Origin: Wenzhouxiangella sp. AB-CW3
GTDB taxonomy: Bacteria; Pseudomonadota; Gammaproteobacteria; Xanthomonadales; Wenzhouxiangellaceae
Reading direction: 5' to 3'
Length of the DNA stretch: 64,000 bases
NCBI RefSeq assembly: GCF_014725735.1
Contig: NZ_CP061368.1
Location: 2,495,225-2,559,224 of the forward strand
In this document: one piece after another, positions 42,401-55,400 of the stretch
Position numbering within the stretch: position 1 is the stretch's first letter
Layout: every line of letters begins with the position of its first letter
Translations under genes and position numbers: made by a program
Notes under the pieces: model-generated
Told to the model about the DNA's origin: nothing
What the model saw: the letters and a program-made list of their open reading frames with translations, nothing else
The model's database searches: none

Positions 42401-43421
42401 GTGAAAAGCCATGCTCGTACTCGACAACGGTCTGACTGCCATCGGGCCAGGTGATGCCCGTTCGATTCCTGAATTCGTCGTAATGATGAATGGTGCGGTG
42501 CCCGTTGAAATCAATATGGATACGCCGACGTCCATCCTTCTCTACACGTTTCACGGTATCGCCATTGACATCTCTCCTCAACAGTTCACCCCGACGGTCA
42601 TACCATGCCTCAGTCACATGATTGCCCGGTCGAGTGGTGCGCAGGTAGAACTGTCTTTGTGCATTGAGATAATCGAAACGGTACTCCGTTACCCCTCTTC
42701 CTGGCCGTTCAATCTGGTGGACACGGCTATCGGCTGTGTAGCGTATGGTGGTTTCTCGATCCAGGGGGTCGGTGATTGTACTCAGTTGATCATTCGTATA
42801 TTCGAAAGCCCAGATAGCACCTCTGACATCGGTAACTCCGGATAGACGACCACCCGCATAGTGGTAGGCAACACGACGCCCCACACGATCTTCGACAGCC
42901 ACCAGATCACCTGCCTCGTAATCGAGAGAGTAGATTAGCTCGTCGTTATGATCGAAAACATCGGAGATCCGACCCTGATCATCACGTTCGAAGCGGACCG
43001 TGATCTGGTTTCTGCCGCCGAACTCGAGAATCCGACCGTCGGAATCGTAGTCGATCCACTCACCATCGCGGTTGTACCAGCGAAATCCATCGTCAGTCTT
43101 CCGGATTCTGAGACGCTTCCCGAACCGGAAGCGTGTTGCAGCGGAGTTGGTGGGCTCATAGGCGTTGTTGTTGCGCAGAATGCGTCGAATCGAGCCATCT
43201 GCAGCATCATACTCAATGCTGAGATCGGCCCAACGACGATTGAACTGCCAACGTCCATCCCGCCATTCGCGTTGCCAGGGCACCTTCCCGGAAGGCGTCT
43301 GAACCACAAGGTCAGTATCGGTCTGAACAAAACGCCCCGAGGTCGGCTCAATCGAAGCGACGGCTGTCCCTGCAAGTACTGCAAAGGTCAGCAGAAGCAT
43401 GAGCTTGTTGACTAGTTTCAT
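39498..43421 (-). CDS. Full-length exported Rhs/YD-repeat protein with HExxH tip
   Basis: The 1307-residue protein has a signal peptide (MKLVNKLMLLLTFAVLAGTA) and an N-terminal region with WRDGRWQFNRRWADLSIEYD. Then come many YD repeats (for example YEYDGAGRRIEVRHFHHDD and YDPLGNRITDARTG) that should form the Rhs cocoon. The core ends with RFPGQLHSGETGLYYNYHRD, then GRYVQSDPIGLGGGVNTYAY, then RDTLGL. The tip, about 140 residues, starts DPCEDDCEGRECCCKD and contains TRVHERRHRDFHADC, an HExxH zinc-peptidase motif, with ECDAHQQELNC downstream as a possible third ligand. Start 43421 follows GGAAGAGG. It is the last gene of the five-gene operon (33-bp gap to the giant gene). It is the only Rhs copy here with export signal, repeats and tip together. 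Confidence 0.93.
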   Translation of the reverse strand: MKLVNKLMLLLTFAVLAGTAVASIEPTSGRFVQTDTDLVVQTPSGKVPWQREWRDGRWQFNRRWADLSIEYDAADGSIRRILRNNNAYEPTNSAATRFRFGKRLRIRKTDDGFRWYNRDGEWIDYDSDGRILEFGGRNQITVRFERDDQGRISDVFDHNDELIYSLDYEAGDLVAVEDRVGRRVAYHYAGGRLSGVTDVRGAIWAFEYTNDQLSTITDPLDRETTIRYTADSRVHQIERPGRGVTEYRFDYLNAQRQFYLRTTRPGNHVTEAWYDRRGELLRRDVNGDTVKRVEKDGRRRIHIDFNGHRTIHHYDEFRNRTGITWPDGSQTVVEYEHGFSRPIREIDESGVITRHHYDERGNRTRTIEAKGTPLERITETDYDEFGRPEVIRRLGDEVTEKAVTLLKYDDFGNLRKLVNPEGAETTFTHDVMGNVLTRTNALEETWTYTYDDGGLLTSQTNPEQETTVFEYDEVGNQEKVVHPDEAETEMVYDDADRLVKVIDAEGGEHIYDYDEAGNRIKETDPAGKITEYDYDNDRRLVSITDGDGNQTIFHYPEEGGQHHGDRHQPIKIEYPTFERHLEYDRRGRVIAQTDRWLGETGWKEQTSRTFHDERGHQKRTVDPAGRETEYSFDELGRMVSVTDALDQTTEYHYDNRDNLVGLTDANGSTHTFSFDRADRMRTEARPMGQTIQYGYDAAGQLTERTDPMGNRAEYEYDGAGRRIEVRHFHHDDLDTPERIVTFDHDEKGRLIGYDDGVMSGEYSYDALGRKSAETVNYPDFSKTHEKTWHANGRQASLTAPHGTTYNFSWDEADRLQSVVIPGEGVIAYSEYQWHQPTRIEFPGGTVRENTFDGLQRHTGIRVTNESEQTLMDYAYTWDETGNITEKATEHGPYRYDYDAIDRLVEAEYPTFDPEQWTYDPLGNRITDARTGEQEWEYNDNNELLDSIEHSFEYDDNGSLIAEYHPDGTLYRSHEYNAETRLSAVRDGQGELIAEYAYDPFGRRVSKTVYDPPGQNPETTWYVYSDQGLMAELDENGNQLDFYLFPPDGLWSTDPIFRRSESSYFYYQTDHLGTPQQLIDRAGNLVHSREMRAFGEVAESGMEDRLRFPGQLHSGETGLYYNYHRDYAPGLGRYVQSDPIGLGGGVNTYAYALGNSLLFRDTLGLDPCEDDCEGRECCCKDVTSGQAGAGATRCCDGEPVICMNPNLCRDGEMRSSTGCEMHTKCTRVHERRHRDFHADCKGKADGDIPNYKPGFDLPSSECDAHQQELNCLQREEIKCRGDVSCLLDVESIRANIARRAAKYGCRLE

Positions 43422-43453
43422 GATTTCCTCTTCCTTGATCGGACTCATTGTCC

Positions 43454-46400
43454 TCAGCCGCCGCCATCCGCGTCGCAGCACTCCTCGCCCTCACAATCAG
43501 GCGCACAGGTTGTGCCAGGCATCGATGATGAGCCGCCACCACCGCCCCAGCCACCGCCGCCCCCAAAGCCGCCGCCACCACCGCCGCCGCCACCGGCGCC
43601 ACCACCGCCGCCACCTCCGCAGTTTCTCCCATAGAGTCTCGACAGGAAATGACGTGCCAGACTGCTCTCCCGCGTTCCGTCCGCGCATTGATACCCATAG
43701 GGGCAGCGCACACGCCGCCGGTATGAACCACAGCCGCCGGTGCCCCCGTCGGTAGGCGGGAAGTCCTGTAGGGCAATGAGCCGGTATGGGACTACGACGC
43801 CCTGCTGAGCCTCAATCACACTCGGAATATCGGAAACCAACTCAAAACGGAAGAACTGATCTTCTTCCGGCATTTCTACAGAGATATCCTCTGCGCGAAT
43901 GTATCCATGATTCTTCAACTCGAACTGGGTGACAAAAACATCACCGGCTCTCATGTCGGGAATGGTCTGGCCCAAGGGCTCCGGCACCAGGACCGCGGCT
44001 GGCACATTGGCTTCGAAGACAGCTTGAAGATCGATCTCGTACTCATCTTCGATAGACGTCTCTGTAACCGACCACTCAACCGTGACCAGGTTGTAGGAGA
44101 GGAATATCGACTCGGACGCTACTGTCCCCGGCTGAATGGTCACCCGGCCATTGGCTGACTCGTGATTGGGCGCCGAGACTCTGAAGCGGTAACGCCCCGC
44201 CGGGATGTCCTCCAGCAAGATTTCCCCATGCTCGTCAGTTTCTCCCTCGTAGGAGTTAGTGAGAATCGTCTCGTCCTGTAGTCGAACACGGGCTCCCTCG
44301 AGCCCCTCAATCAATTGGCCCTGTTCGTCGAATGTTGCCGTGTAGATATTTCTTACATGAATCAGCGCCTCGCCCTGGCCGGACTGAGTAATGTTGACAT
44401 TCAGGAGAACGTGATTGGTCGAGTGATTGGAGGAACTGACCACCAATCGATAAGTTTCAGACAGCGTTTCGATATCTGCCGGGGCATCAACTGTGACCGG
44501 CACATCCAGATTCGTGCCTGCCTCTATCTCTCTTGGGTCAGAACTCAGGCCCAGACTGATCCAGTCCGGCGCAGCGTCACCGGAAGCATCGGTCAACTTG
44601 AGCTCCACATCCCTGGCGGTATCAAACCCGACGTTGGCGATGCGAACACTTCGGGTTCGACTGTCAGCCTGCGTCAGGCCAAACTCAAGACTGGAAGCAT
44701 CCGGCGTCAGAATCGGATCGGCCGAGAGGAACTCGAAGTTCACCGGGACCATCGCGACAGCCTGCGTTTCGGCATGATCAGAAACCAGGCGAAGGTAGAA
44801 CACTCCCGTTTCAGGCGTATCCGGACCAGCCTCTACAGTGACCGGCAGAACATCCGAATCGCCACTACCCAGCTCCCCGATTTCGGAATCGACATCCACA
44901 CTAAGCCCCGGAATAGCATTGCCATCGGGCTGGTCTTCGGGTTGATACTCGAAACGAACCCCGGAGGCTTGTGTCCCGGTGCCAGCGCGAATTTCGAAAT
45001 CAATGGTCCAGGGCACTTCGTATGGATGGCGCAGATTGACCGAGCTCGGTCGCGGCTGCAGCCTTTCAATGGCAAACTGCCCATGTACCGGACGATCCAG
45101 AATATCGGGATGGACCACGGCAACATCGTAGATACCCGATTCCCCAGGCAGTGGTTCAAACCAGTAATCGAACGAACCGCCCGATTCGGTCTGAACCGGT
45201 ATCTCACGCTCGAATCCTCCCGACGATACCACCACATTGAGATCGACATCCTCCATGGGTGAACCACTCGTTCGCTCCAGTGCCCGCCCTCGAATGAGAA
45301 CGGGCTCATCGCCGTAGGAGCTTTCCGGTGCAATCAATTCAAGTTCACCGTGATAGCTGGTTTCCACCAGGGAGGTGATGCGACGGCTTCTGAGCCCATC
45401 GAAGGACAAAGCATACTCTGGCTGGTCCCAGGCATAATGCAGATGATCGACTTCCAGCTCGACCGTCAATTGATCCGGGGCATTGCCCGGCACAATGACG
45501 GTTTGCCACTGCGACGTCCACTGCCCTCCGGGTGGAATACGGGCAATCGTGTCACCATTGGTGAGCGTGATGACGTCTTCACCCAGATACTGCTGGAAGT
45601 CACTGACCGCCAGCACATTGTCCTGCGAATCCATCAGCTTCAGGCGGATCTCCGATGATGGGGCGTTTCCGTGATTTTTGGCTGTGACCAAGTCAATCGG
45701 CTCATCTCCGGGATTCTCAAACCGAGCACGTACACGACCCTCGCCGCCGCGAGTAAACGGCTCGGTGACCAATGAAACAATCACACCGCCATCGGTTGCC
45801 GGCAAGTCAACAGGCCACCCCTGACGCGACAGCTCACCCGGTGAAGGCTCGTAATCAACATACGCCTCGGCACTGACCACGTCTCCCAGTTCAGAATACC
45901 CCGGCACGGCGACTGTCACGATGGCGCCTTCGTCGGCCTCAAGTGCAAAGGGAGGAGATACATGCTCATAGCCGGCGAAGTGCAGACGGACTGTCAGGCT
46001 CTGCAGGTCGTAGGGGGAGTCGTTGTGCACCTCAAACGGCACAGCGTTGATCAATCCGCTACGCAGGCGAGCATTGGGTCCGACTGCCAAGGAGATTTCA
46101 GGTAGCGACAACTTTCGACCAAGCCCCTGCTGCTGGTTTGCATCGATCGGAACCACCTCATAGTCACGCGTACCGCCCGTGAAGCCGCCATCAACATACT
46201 CCATGTCTTCCAGCAGCTCCGAGTTCAAGACGAATGCGCTACCCCCTTCGTGCGCATAGACATCAAACCCGGCGACCTGGCCATCGTGGGACCAGGAGAT
46301 GGTCGGAGGTTCGTTGTCAAAGCGCTTGATCGAAAGGGTGGAAATCGGCAACAAGTCAAAGTTCAGGTACTCGGACTGTGAAGGCTGCGATTCGTTACCG

Positions 46401-49400
46401 GCCTGATCAAGCGCGGTGACCGCATAGGTGTGCTCACCCACAACCGGACTATCATCCAGGGCATACTCGTATGGTGTGCCGGAAACGACGGGCTCCAGCG
46501 CGTCGACACTCGTGATCTCCAGTTCCGGAGACCGGTACAGGTTATACACCAGCTCCTCATCGCCTGGCGGAACGCCATCCGGCGCCTGCCACTGGGCGAC
46601 GATACCGGATGAGGTCAATTGCAACTCGAGCTCGCCGGGCGGATCAGGCGGTACGGAGTCGCTGGAAACCTCTCTGATCGGACCCGGTCCACTAATCGCT
46701 TCCTGGCCATTGGCGTGTCGGACGCTGACCACCGTGTACTCATAAACGGCATCGGCCGGGGTCTGATCGACATACTCCAGATCGGATACCCGGGCAGCAG
46801 TGTGGAAGTCCTGATCGCCGGGATCACGACGCAGGACCTCGTAGGCTGCGGCATCCTCGACCTCACTCCACTCCAATCCGACCTCGCCGTCCGGCATGGG
46901 CCAGGCGTCGACCATCGACGGGGGGTCGAGTGGTGGCAGTTCACCCTGGTATACCTGGAACTGGTGTACAGAATGCATCGCTTCACCGACATTGCCCAGA
47001 TCGTCCTCCGCGGACCAGCGGAAACTGAGCGTCTCGGCCCCTGACTGACCCGCACTGGAAGGCAGGCTGAACTCTGCCGACCATTGCTCATCGGTATCCG
47101 GGGCAAGTGACGGAATGGCATGCCAGACTTCCGGCTCTCCGCTGAGGTTGTACTCCAGGACCGGGGCATCGGGTCCGGAGACCGGCTCGGTCAAGGTGAG
47201 ATCAACGAGCACGGTCACGCCATTCGTGTTGTCGATTGGACCCGACGGCTCAATCTCGAGCAGCTCGACCTCGGGCCCATCAGTATCAATAGTTATTGTC
47301 TCTCCCTCCTCGACCAGCGTTCCACGATTGCCGGCCAGGTCGCGTGCCGAAAACACGGCCCACGCTGTAGCCGACACGGTCTGGGGAGTAATCTCGAAGC
47401 TGCCCTGGTATAGGAGCTCATCAACCTCGAAGAGGCTGACCGACATGGGCGCACCACCTTCAGGAGTGATGCTGAGGAATGGTAGTGCCAACAGCGGCTC
47501 GGATACATGCACCTGAACTGACACGTATCCGGGGCCATAGCGTTCGCCGTCGGGATCGAACGCTTCGTCTGATTGATACTCGATCAGTGTGGCACGGGGT
47601 GGTACTCGATCTGAAACCGCACTCGCCAAACTGGAGGCGGCACTGAAGTTGCCTACGGCATTCTCTGCAACAACCCGATAGTAATAGCGCTGATCAAGCG
47701 GTGTCGGATCATCGAACCGAGTATCGTCGATCGGATCGACATTGACACGTTCGGCCTGGCTTGTGCCCACAAATTCCTGGGTTGACCGATAAACGTGGTA
47801 GCGCACACCGCTTCCCTCCACCGGCCACCAGCTGACGCGAACGATACCATCTTCGCGCGCTGCGGCCGCAACCCCGGTTGGAGCTTCCGGAATATCGGTA
47901 TCGAGAACGACACTGACTGCTCCGCTTTCAGGCCCTTCCAATCCACGATTATTGCGGGCCACAGCAACCAACTCATTGTCGCCCTCGGTCAGAACAACCG
48001 TCTCGTTAAAGTGACCTGAGCCATCCAGCGACACCCAGTCGCTGGCAGACTCACCGTTGATGAAGATCCGAACCTCTTCAGCCCTGTTGACATGGCCACT
48101 GACAAGGACTTCAGCAATGTTGGTCACATATCCATCCTCCGGATCGGAAATGGAGGGCGCTGGTGGGGCTGCCAGTTCAATCTCAACAGGAATACTGATC
48201 GACGTTGCATTGCCAACGGTATCAAATGCGGTGATATGCAGGGCATTGGGACCATCGGACTCGTCTTCGAGGGGCCACCATGCGCTGAATTCACTACCGC
48301 CGCTCGAGTCAACATGCTCAAGTGGACCATCGCTTGAAAACTCGACGTGTGACACTCCTGTTTCATCTGTAGCATTGACAGTGACAGGACCTGAAATGGT
48401 CAGGACCGACTGTTCGTCGATCGGTGTTCCGCGATAGCGGATATTTGACAGCTCCGGGCCATCCGTATCCTCTCTGGGTTGCGCACTGATGGAGCTGACA
48501 TCTGGATCTACGCCCCCATTCAGGTTGACGGCAGTAACAGCAAAGTAGTAGACCTGGTCATTAATCAGGTCAGTGACTTGCGCATGATTCTGGCCATTGA
48601 ACCGCAACTGATCCGGTTCCATGTCGGAAACATCCGCAATAGGCTCATCGGAAACATATACTGCATAGTGGTCAACCAGGCTTTCCTGGGAGACCGGGTC
48701 CCATTGGAGGACTACCTGGCTATGCTGCGCACTGGCGCTAAGCCCCGATGGATTCTCCAGCCATGTCACCCCCGTAATGCTGCGTCCATCACTCTCATTG
48801 CCCACAACATCGTATGCTGTCAGTCTGATCTCATAGCCGGTCGCCGGTGCCAGATCCTCCAACCACCAGGATTCAGCATCCGCGGCGAGTTCAACCGGGT
48901 CGCCTTCATCCACGTAGAGGCGATAGCCAGCCAGGTCACCCTGGCTGTCGGGTGATCCAACCCAGGTGATATGAAGCGAATCAGGAAAGGATTCAGCGGC
49001 CAGATGAAGCACTTCCTCGGGGGGCTGGAGATTGCTTGGCTCCACCGTTTCAGTCACTACAGTGGGGCGCTCACCTCCCGACACATTGTAGGCCGTCACA
49101 CCGACATAGTAGAGCTGGTCATTCTCAAGACCACCAAAGCTTGCAGACGTCTGGTTGCCCGATACCGTAGCAGTTGGCGCCATACCATCGACCGAGCTGA
49201 AATCCACTTCGCTGACATATACGCGATACTGCTGAACAAGATTCTGCGGCTCGGAATGCTCCCAGGACACCGTGCCTCCCTGGTGTCCATCTTCGGTGGA
49301 CAAGCCAGTTGGGTTATCCAGCCAGGTCGCTGCAAGAAGTTCCGCTCCTTCACTTTCATTGCCGATATCGTCGATGGCAGTCAAGCGCAACTGATACCCG

Positions 49401-52400
49401 GAAGCCGGCGCAAGGTCGGCCAGTGTGTATGCTTCCTTATCTGGGGGAAAGTCTTCTGGCAGTGGCGTGTCATTTACATAAAGTCGGTATGACACCAGGT
49501 CTCCCTCAGAGTCAGCAGACGCCGTCCACGCAAGCTCCAGCAGGTTCTCTTCGGATGCCTGGACATGAAATCCAGTCACATCCTCCGGTGGCAAATTGTC
49601 CTCCGGGGTTATCGACACAGAGACAACGTCGGGCTCAAAACTCCCGGACCGATCCGTCGCTACCACGGCGAAGTGATAGGTATCGAATGGAGTCACATCC
49701 TGCACGGTGAAGGTCTTGTGTCCCGCATCGGTTGTAGCGATGGCGCTGGCATCAGCAATATGGGTGAAACTTGTGTCTGACTGGTAAACCGTGTAGAAGT
49801 CGATATCGCCACCATTGATGATTTCGTTATAGTCAGTCCAGCTCAGGTCGATACTGCGCCCACCTTCACTTTGCGTGGCAATAACGGGCACAGGCCCTGG
49901 CGGCGTGTTGTCATAGTTCACCGTTGCACTGACCGAGGAACTGGCATTGCCCGCACAGTCCTGAGCACGGAAATCGAAATGATTATCACCAGGCAGGAGA
50001 TCGACCGTATATTCCCAGGTGGTTTCATCATCGACAGGAACGGCTGGCCTGTCATTTATCCAGACCCCGGCCCCCTCAGGCTTAGTGCCGGTGAATGTCA
50101 GAATCACTATGGACGTCTGTTCGGAGTAGGCATCGAGCTGTGGTGCTTCTGGAGCCACCGTATCCACCTTAAATGCTCCCAGAAAGACATCCGATTCCTG
50201 GCCCGCATGGTCAAACAACTGGCCTGTGACTTGATAGCTGCCATCCAGAAACGGCTGATCCGGGGTGAACACATGTACGTCATTGAAATCTGCCCAGTGC
50301 CCGGAAACAGGCTCTTCATCCAGTTCCACTTCTCGAGCGCTAGCGCCTACGTCGAGGCCGGCATCAGGCTCATAGACATACAGCATGATATCTTCTGGAG
50401 GCTCGGACAAACAGCTACCCGAAGTCGGGTTCATCCCGATAATTGCGGGCTTTTCGGATGGGTGATAGAAATGCAGCACCGCAGCTTCTGAGACATTACC
50501 CGCCTGATCACGTGATGTAATACTCCAGGTTGATGCACCAGGCGGCAAAGACAGTACCTGCATCCAGTCTCCACTGCCAGAGCGGAAGGCAAGAGAGTCA
50601 TTGATCCACAGATCCGTATCTTCCTCCCTGGTGCCAAAGATGAGCACTTTTTCGTCATACGCTACAGTTACTGACGGCGACAGGTCGTGCGACAGAATAT
50701 CGGGCGTATCGGGCGGAGTACGATCAAGAAGGATTTCACCATGAAAAGCGCTGCCTGGCTCGCCGCCATCACCCTCTCCATGCTGATCGAACCAAAGGCC
50801 ATGGGTCGACTGAATGTCAGCGCTTACTTCGACCTGGTACTGGCCGGCTTCTTCAATTGCCTCATAAAGCACGACTCTCCAGCGTCCTGGACCGACCTTT
50901 GCGACATGCTGCACTTCGTGCGAACCAGTCGGCCCTTCGATATGCAGTTTGGCTGGAGCCAACCCCCCTTCGTCCATGGACTGTGTGAAGCCGATCTCGA
51001 AGTCCATCAAAGGGCCCTGTACCGGCCTGCCCGGCTTCAACGAGGTGACTCTTGGCGGCTCTATAGTTTGTGACAGATGAATCGTGCCATCCCCTCCGGC
51101 GTCACCACTCCCCACTGTTCCCCCATCCACTGATACACCGGCGAGCGTTGATTCACTCGCTGCACCATAGTAAATGGCCACCCGGCCACCGCCCCCACCC
51201 GCACTATGCAATTCGGCACTGCCCCCGTCGGCGGAAATCGCCCCGGGGCCATGCAAAAGGCCTGCTTCAATCCAGATCGAGCCACCACTACCGGCACCAC
51301 TGTATGAACCAGTAGCCTCACCCCCTGCACGAATGTCCCCTTTCACCTCCAACTCATCTGTAACCAGTCGAAGCGCTCCGCCACCTTTTCCGGAATTTCC
51401 GCCGGTGCCCAGCTCCACCGGTGACTCGGGGTCTCCATAGATCGGGTTGGTGACGGCACTGGCGAATTCTCCGCCCTCACCCCCATGGCTACCCCCGTGA
51501 CGGCCCGAGGTATCGTCGGCCTGTCCACGGCCCAGTCCTGTTACATCAACGGCACCGCCCTGGTCGATGAGAATGTATTCTGCATACATCTCGACCCCGT
51601 CCTCGTTTCCACTGCGATGGCCAACAAGGCCTCCTTCACCAACGCGCACTTCTCTCCATTGCTGCTGCCCCCAGGGATAGAATGTACCTTTATCGATCTC
51701 CAGCACATCGCCGGGCCCAACAATCTCCGCCCTTTGATCCCACACACCGTCAGCTAGTGTCAGGGACGACAGTGACACCAGTTCGGACTGAACCACATCA
51801 GCCGATTCAACCAACACACTGCCAAGAACAACCGGCTCGGAAATATCGACACTGGCGTTCCTCAGCAAAAGCAACTCGGGAATGTCTTCCCTGATGTCGG
51901 CGGAAGCTGCAGCAATGCCGATCGATTCATTATCTATGATGACTCGCTCACGGGAATCGGACCGATCTTTCAGGAAAATCGTACCAGCACCCCCGGCCTG
52001 ATCATTCAGATGTGTTGGGCCACCGCCATGGGCAGACACCTGTGAAAAGAGATCGAACTGGCTGGCATCATCAAAGTAAATGGCAATTCTTCCACCACCA
52101 CCACCACGGAATCGGTCGTTTCCGATTCGCCAGCCTCCCCGAGAATTAATCGATCCCATGCCGGAGAGAGTCCCTGCCTCTATCCAGATTGAACCACCAC
52201 TTGGGAACCCACCACTAACAGAATCCTGTTCACCATCGGCACGAATCTCACCATCCAGCAGAATGGAATCGGACTCCAGGTAGATGGCTCCCCCGCCTCT
52301 ACCGCCTCGCGCACCGACGCCAAGGTCAATCGGCTCCCGCAGACTCCCGAAGGGCATGTTCGGCAGATCACCGAAACGCCATCCACCCCAGCCGCCGTAA

Positions 52401-55400
52401 CTGGCCCCTGCAACATTGCTTAGCTCAGAAGGTTGGGAGAGCCCACGGGCAGAAACGTCAATGGCCGAGCCGGAGTCGACCAGAAGGTGATCCAACGACA
52501 ACTCCAGTCGCCAGTCTTCATCCTCACTATCCGGGATGTCCAGACTGACCAAACCACCATTGACAACCTCAAGCTCACCCCAGGACTGAGGGGCATTGAC
52601 CATGAGCGTTGCACCATCCACAAACACCCGATCCCAATTGCTCGCCACACTGTGCAGGTGCAGATGTGCCTGGTTCTCAACTCTGTACTCTTCAGAACCG
52701 CCAACGTTCAGCTCGCCGAAAGCATGCCAGCGTCCTCCTTCGACCTGAAGGGATGAGACTTCAATATCATCCAGGTTACGCACCAGACTATGACGAACAG
52801 TCGCCTCACCCAGTGAAAGAGTTCCGGAGAACTCTACATGAGCATTCGCCACCTCCAGCTCATCAGGCAAAGACTCATCCAGAACAGTACGGCCCGCATC
52901 AGATCCGGCGGGAGAGTTATCAATCCGGACCAGTCCGACTGACTCGGCGCTGTCCTTCAGGTAGACTGTACCAGCGCCACCCGACTCTTCCTGTGCTCGT
53001 GCCGGCCCTCCACCTGGAGCAGCGACCTGAGAGAGCAGGTCAAACTCAGTCGCATCATTGAAGTAGATCGCGACTCTCCCACCGCTTCCGCCATAGAAGG
53101 CATTGCTGTTTGTACGTCTGCCTCCGCGTGCGGAAATTGAGCCCGCGCCGGCAATGGTATCCGTCTCGATCCAGACTGATCCGCCGCTGGGGTAGCCCCC
53201 GGACTCGGTGCCTCGCTCCCCATCGACCCGGATCTCGCCGTCAAGATCAATCTGTTCAGCCAGCAGATAGATGGAGCCACCACCACGCCCCCCAAGAGCG
53301 CCGACTCCGACATTTGCCGGTTCAAAGATGCTTCCGAACGGCGGATTGGTCGTGTGGCCGGAACGCAGGCCACCCCAGCCACCGTAGCTCCCGCCGGCAT
53401 TGTCGGTCGTGATTGATGCCTGGCCACGCCCTTTCCCGGTCAGATCAATGGCTGATTGAGCATCCACCACCAGGGTCTGTAGCTGCAACTCAAGCGCCCA
53501 CTCCCCGGACTCATCATCGGGGACATCCCGCGTGATCAGCCCGCCATTCGTAACCTCCAGCGTAGACCACTGCTGCGGATAGTTGATGACCATGACGCCG
53601 TCATCAACTGTGACATGCGTCAATTCTTCAGCAGGATGATTGATTCGCACCGTATTGCCATCGGTCACAAGATAGCTGTCGTCAATACCAACAATGGCAT
53701 ACGGACCATCATGGGTCACTTCAACGCCATTGAGAGCGTAGAAGTCCGTAACCGTCAAGGAGCCGCTGTGATACCAACTGCCACCATCGTGTTCCAAGTG
53801 TGCAACTGAAAGATTTCCGCTGTGGGACCAGCTGGTATCAACCAATTCCAACGAATCGATCGAGATATCGCCGGTGTGACGAATTGCGCTATTTTGAGTG
53901 CCAATGTGGCTGAAGCTCAGATCCCCAATCAGGTCGACCTCAGCATTGAAGATCTCGATCACCCCGGAAAAAGAACTCCCCAGCTCGGTGACACCGGCGG
54001 CCGATTCGATGGGTCGATTGTCAATCCTGAGCACACCGTACTCTTCTTCCACACCCTTCAGATAGATTGTCCCGGCAGCCCCGCTGGGGTCATCCTCATC
54101 CTGGGTCTTTCCCCCCCGGGCCGAGACCTGGGAACCCAGATCAAACCCGCTGGCATCTTCATAATAGATTGCAATCCGGCCACCACTCCCGCCAAGGAAC
54201 CAGCTACCGCTCTGCCTTGCTCCGCCCCGGGCCGAAATGTCACCAGCACCCGAAAGCACACCGGTTTCAATCCAGACTGAGCCCCCACTTGGATGGCCTC
54301 CCCAGTTTGTAGTCTGTTCTCCGTCCGCACGAACACTTCCATCGAGATGAATTGTGTCGGCCACAAGATGCAACGCTCCTCCACCGCGCCCTGCCCGGGC
54401 GCCGACGCCAAGATCGACGGGTTCAGTAAAACTGCCGAAAGGGGGATTCGTCTCATGGCCAGGCCGTACTCCTCCCCAGCCGCCATAGCTGCCACCTGCC
54501 TGACTCGTAACATCAGGATGCTGCTCCCTGCCACGCGCAGTGACATCAATTGACGAATCCCCATCGATGACCAAGCTGCCCAACATGAGCTGCAGTGACC
54601 AGTCGGTCGACTCATCATCCGGAACATCCTGAGTCACCAACCCCTCATTTATAACTTCAAGACTGGGCCATTCCTGTGACTGATTGACGACCAGAGTACC
54701 CCCATCCACTACCGGGTTCTGCCAAGCTTCCTGATGATTGATACGGACGGTGATGCCCGACGGCACTATGTAATCAGTATCCAGACCAACAATGCTGTAT
54801 GGACCATCGTGAGTCATGTCGAACGACGCGATATCGTAAACGTCTGTAATCTGCAGAAATCCGCTATGTATCCAATTACTATTCTGCGCAACAAACTCCG
54901 CAACACTCAGGTCGCCAGATTGTCTCCATTCACTGTAGGAGAAACTCAGGGAGTCCAGCGTCACAGCTTCTGTGCTGGTGATGACGGAGTTGGCTACAAC
55001 CAGATCACCGATATAGAAGGTGCCATCCAGCTCGACCTTGGATTCAAACACATACAGCGAATCTTCCAGGTCCACATTACCTGTCCACTGCAGCCATGAA
55101 CCCGAGACTGGCGCTGCCAACACGTGATCGCCATGCAGTCGGACCGGTGCGTTAACTATCTCCAATGGTTCAGGTAGGTCATCTTCAATTTCGGCGAACC
55201 GGGCATCAGCTCCCGTTTCACCATTGTCAATTCGTACCAAACCCAAAGGATCGGAATTCTGCCTGATATAAATAGTGCCAGGACCACCTTGACCCGGGTT
55301 GCCAGAAGGGCCGCCATCGGCCCGAATCACTGCGGGCTCGTCCTGTCCGATCTTCGAGACCATCTCGATCGGATGAGACACATCCTCGAACATTGGTTCA

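Noticed and set aside
40164-42404. 746-residue plus-strand open frame (and 315-residue frames at 29.6 and 33.9 kb)
   Set aside because: These are antisense shadows of the Rhs repeats: codon bias of the minus-strand gene keeps the opposite frame open. No start signal or recognisable domain.
16228-43421. Prophage
   Set aside because: No capsid, tail, terminase or lysis genes. The integrase is only a fragment, and the content is Rhs modules, RAYTs and IS elements.
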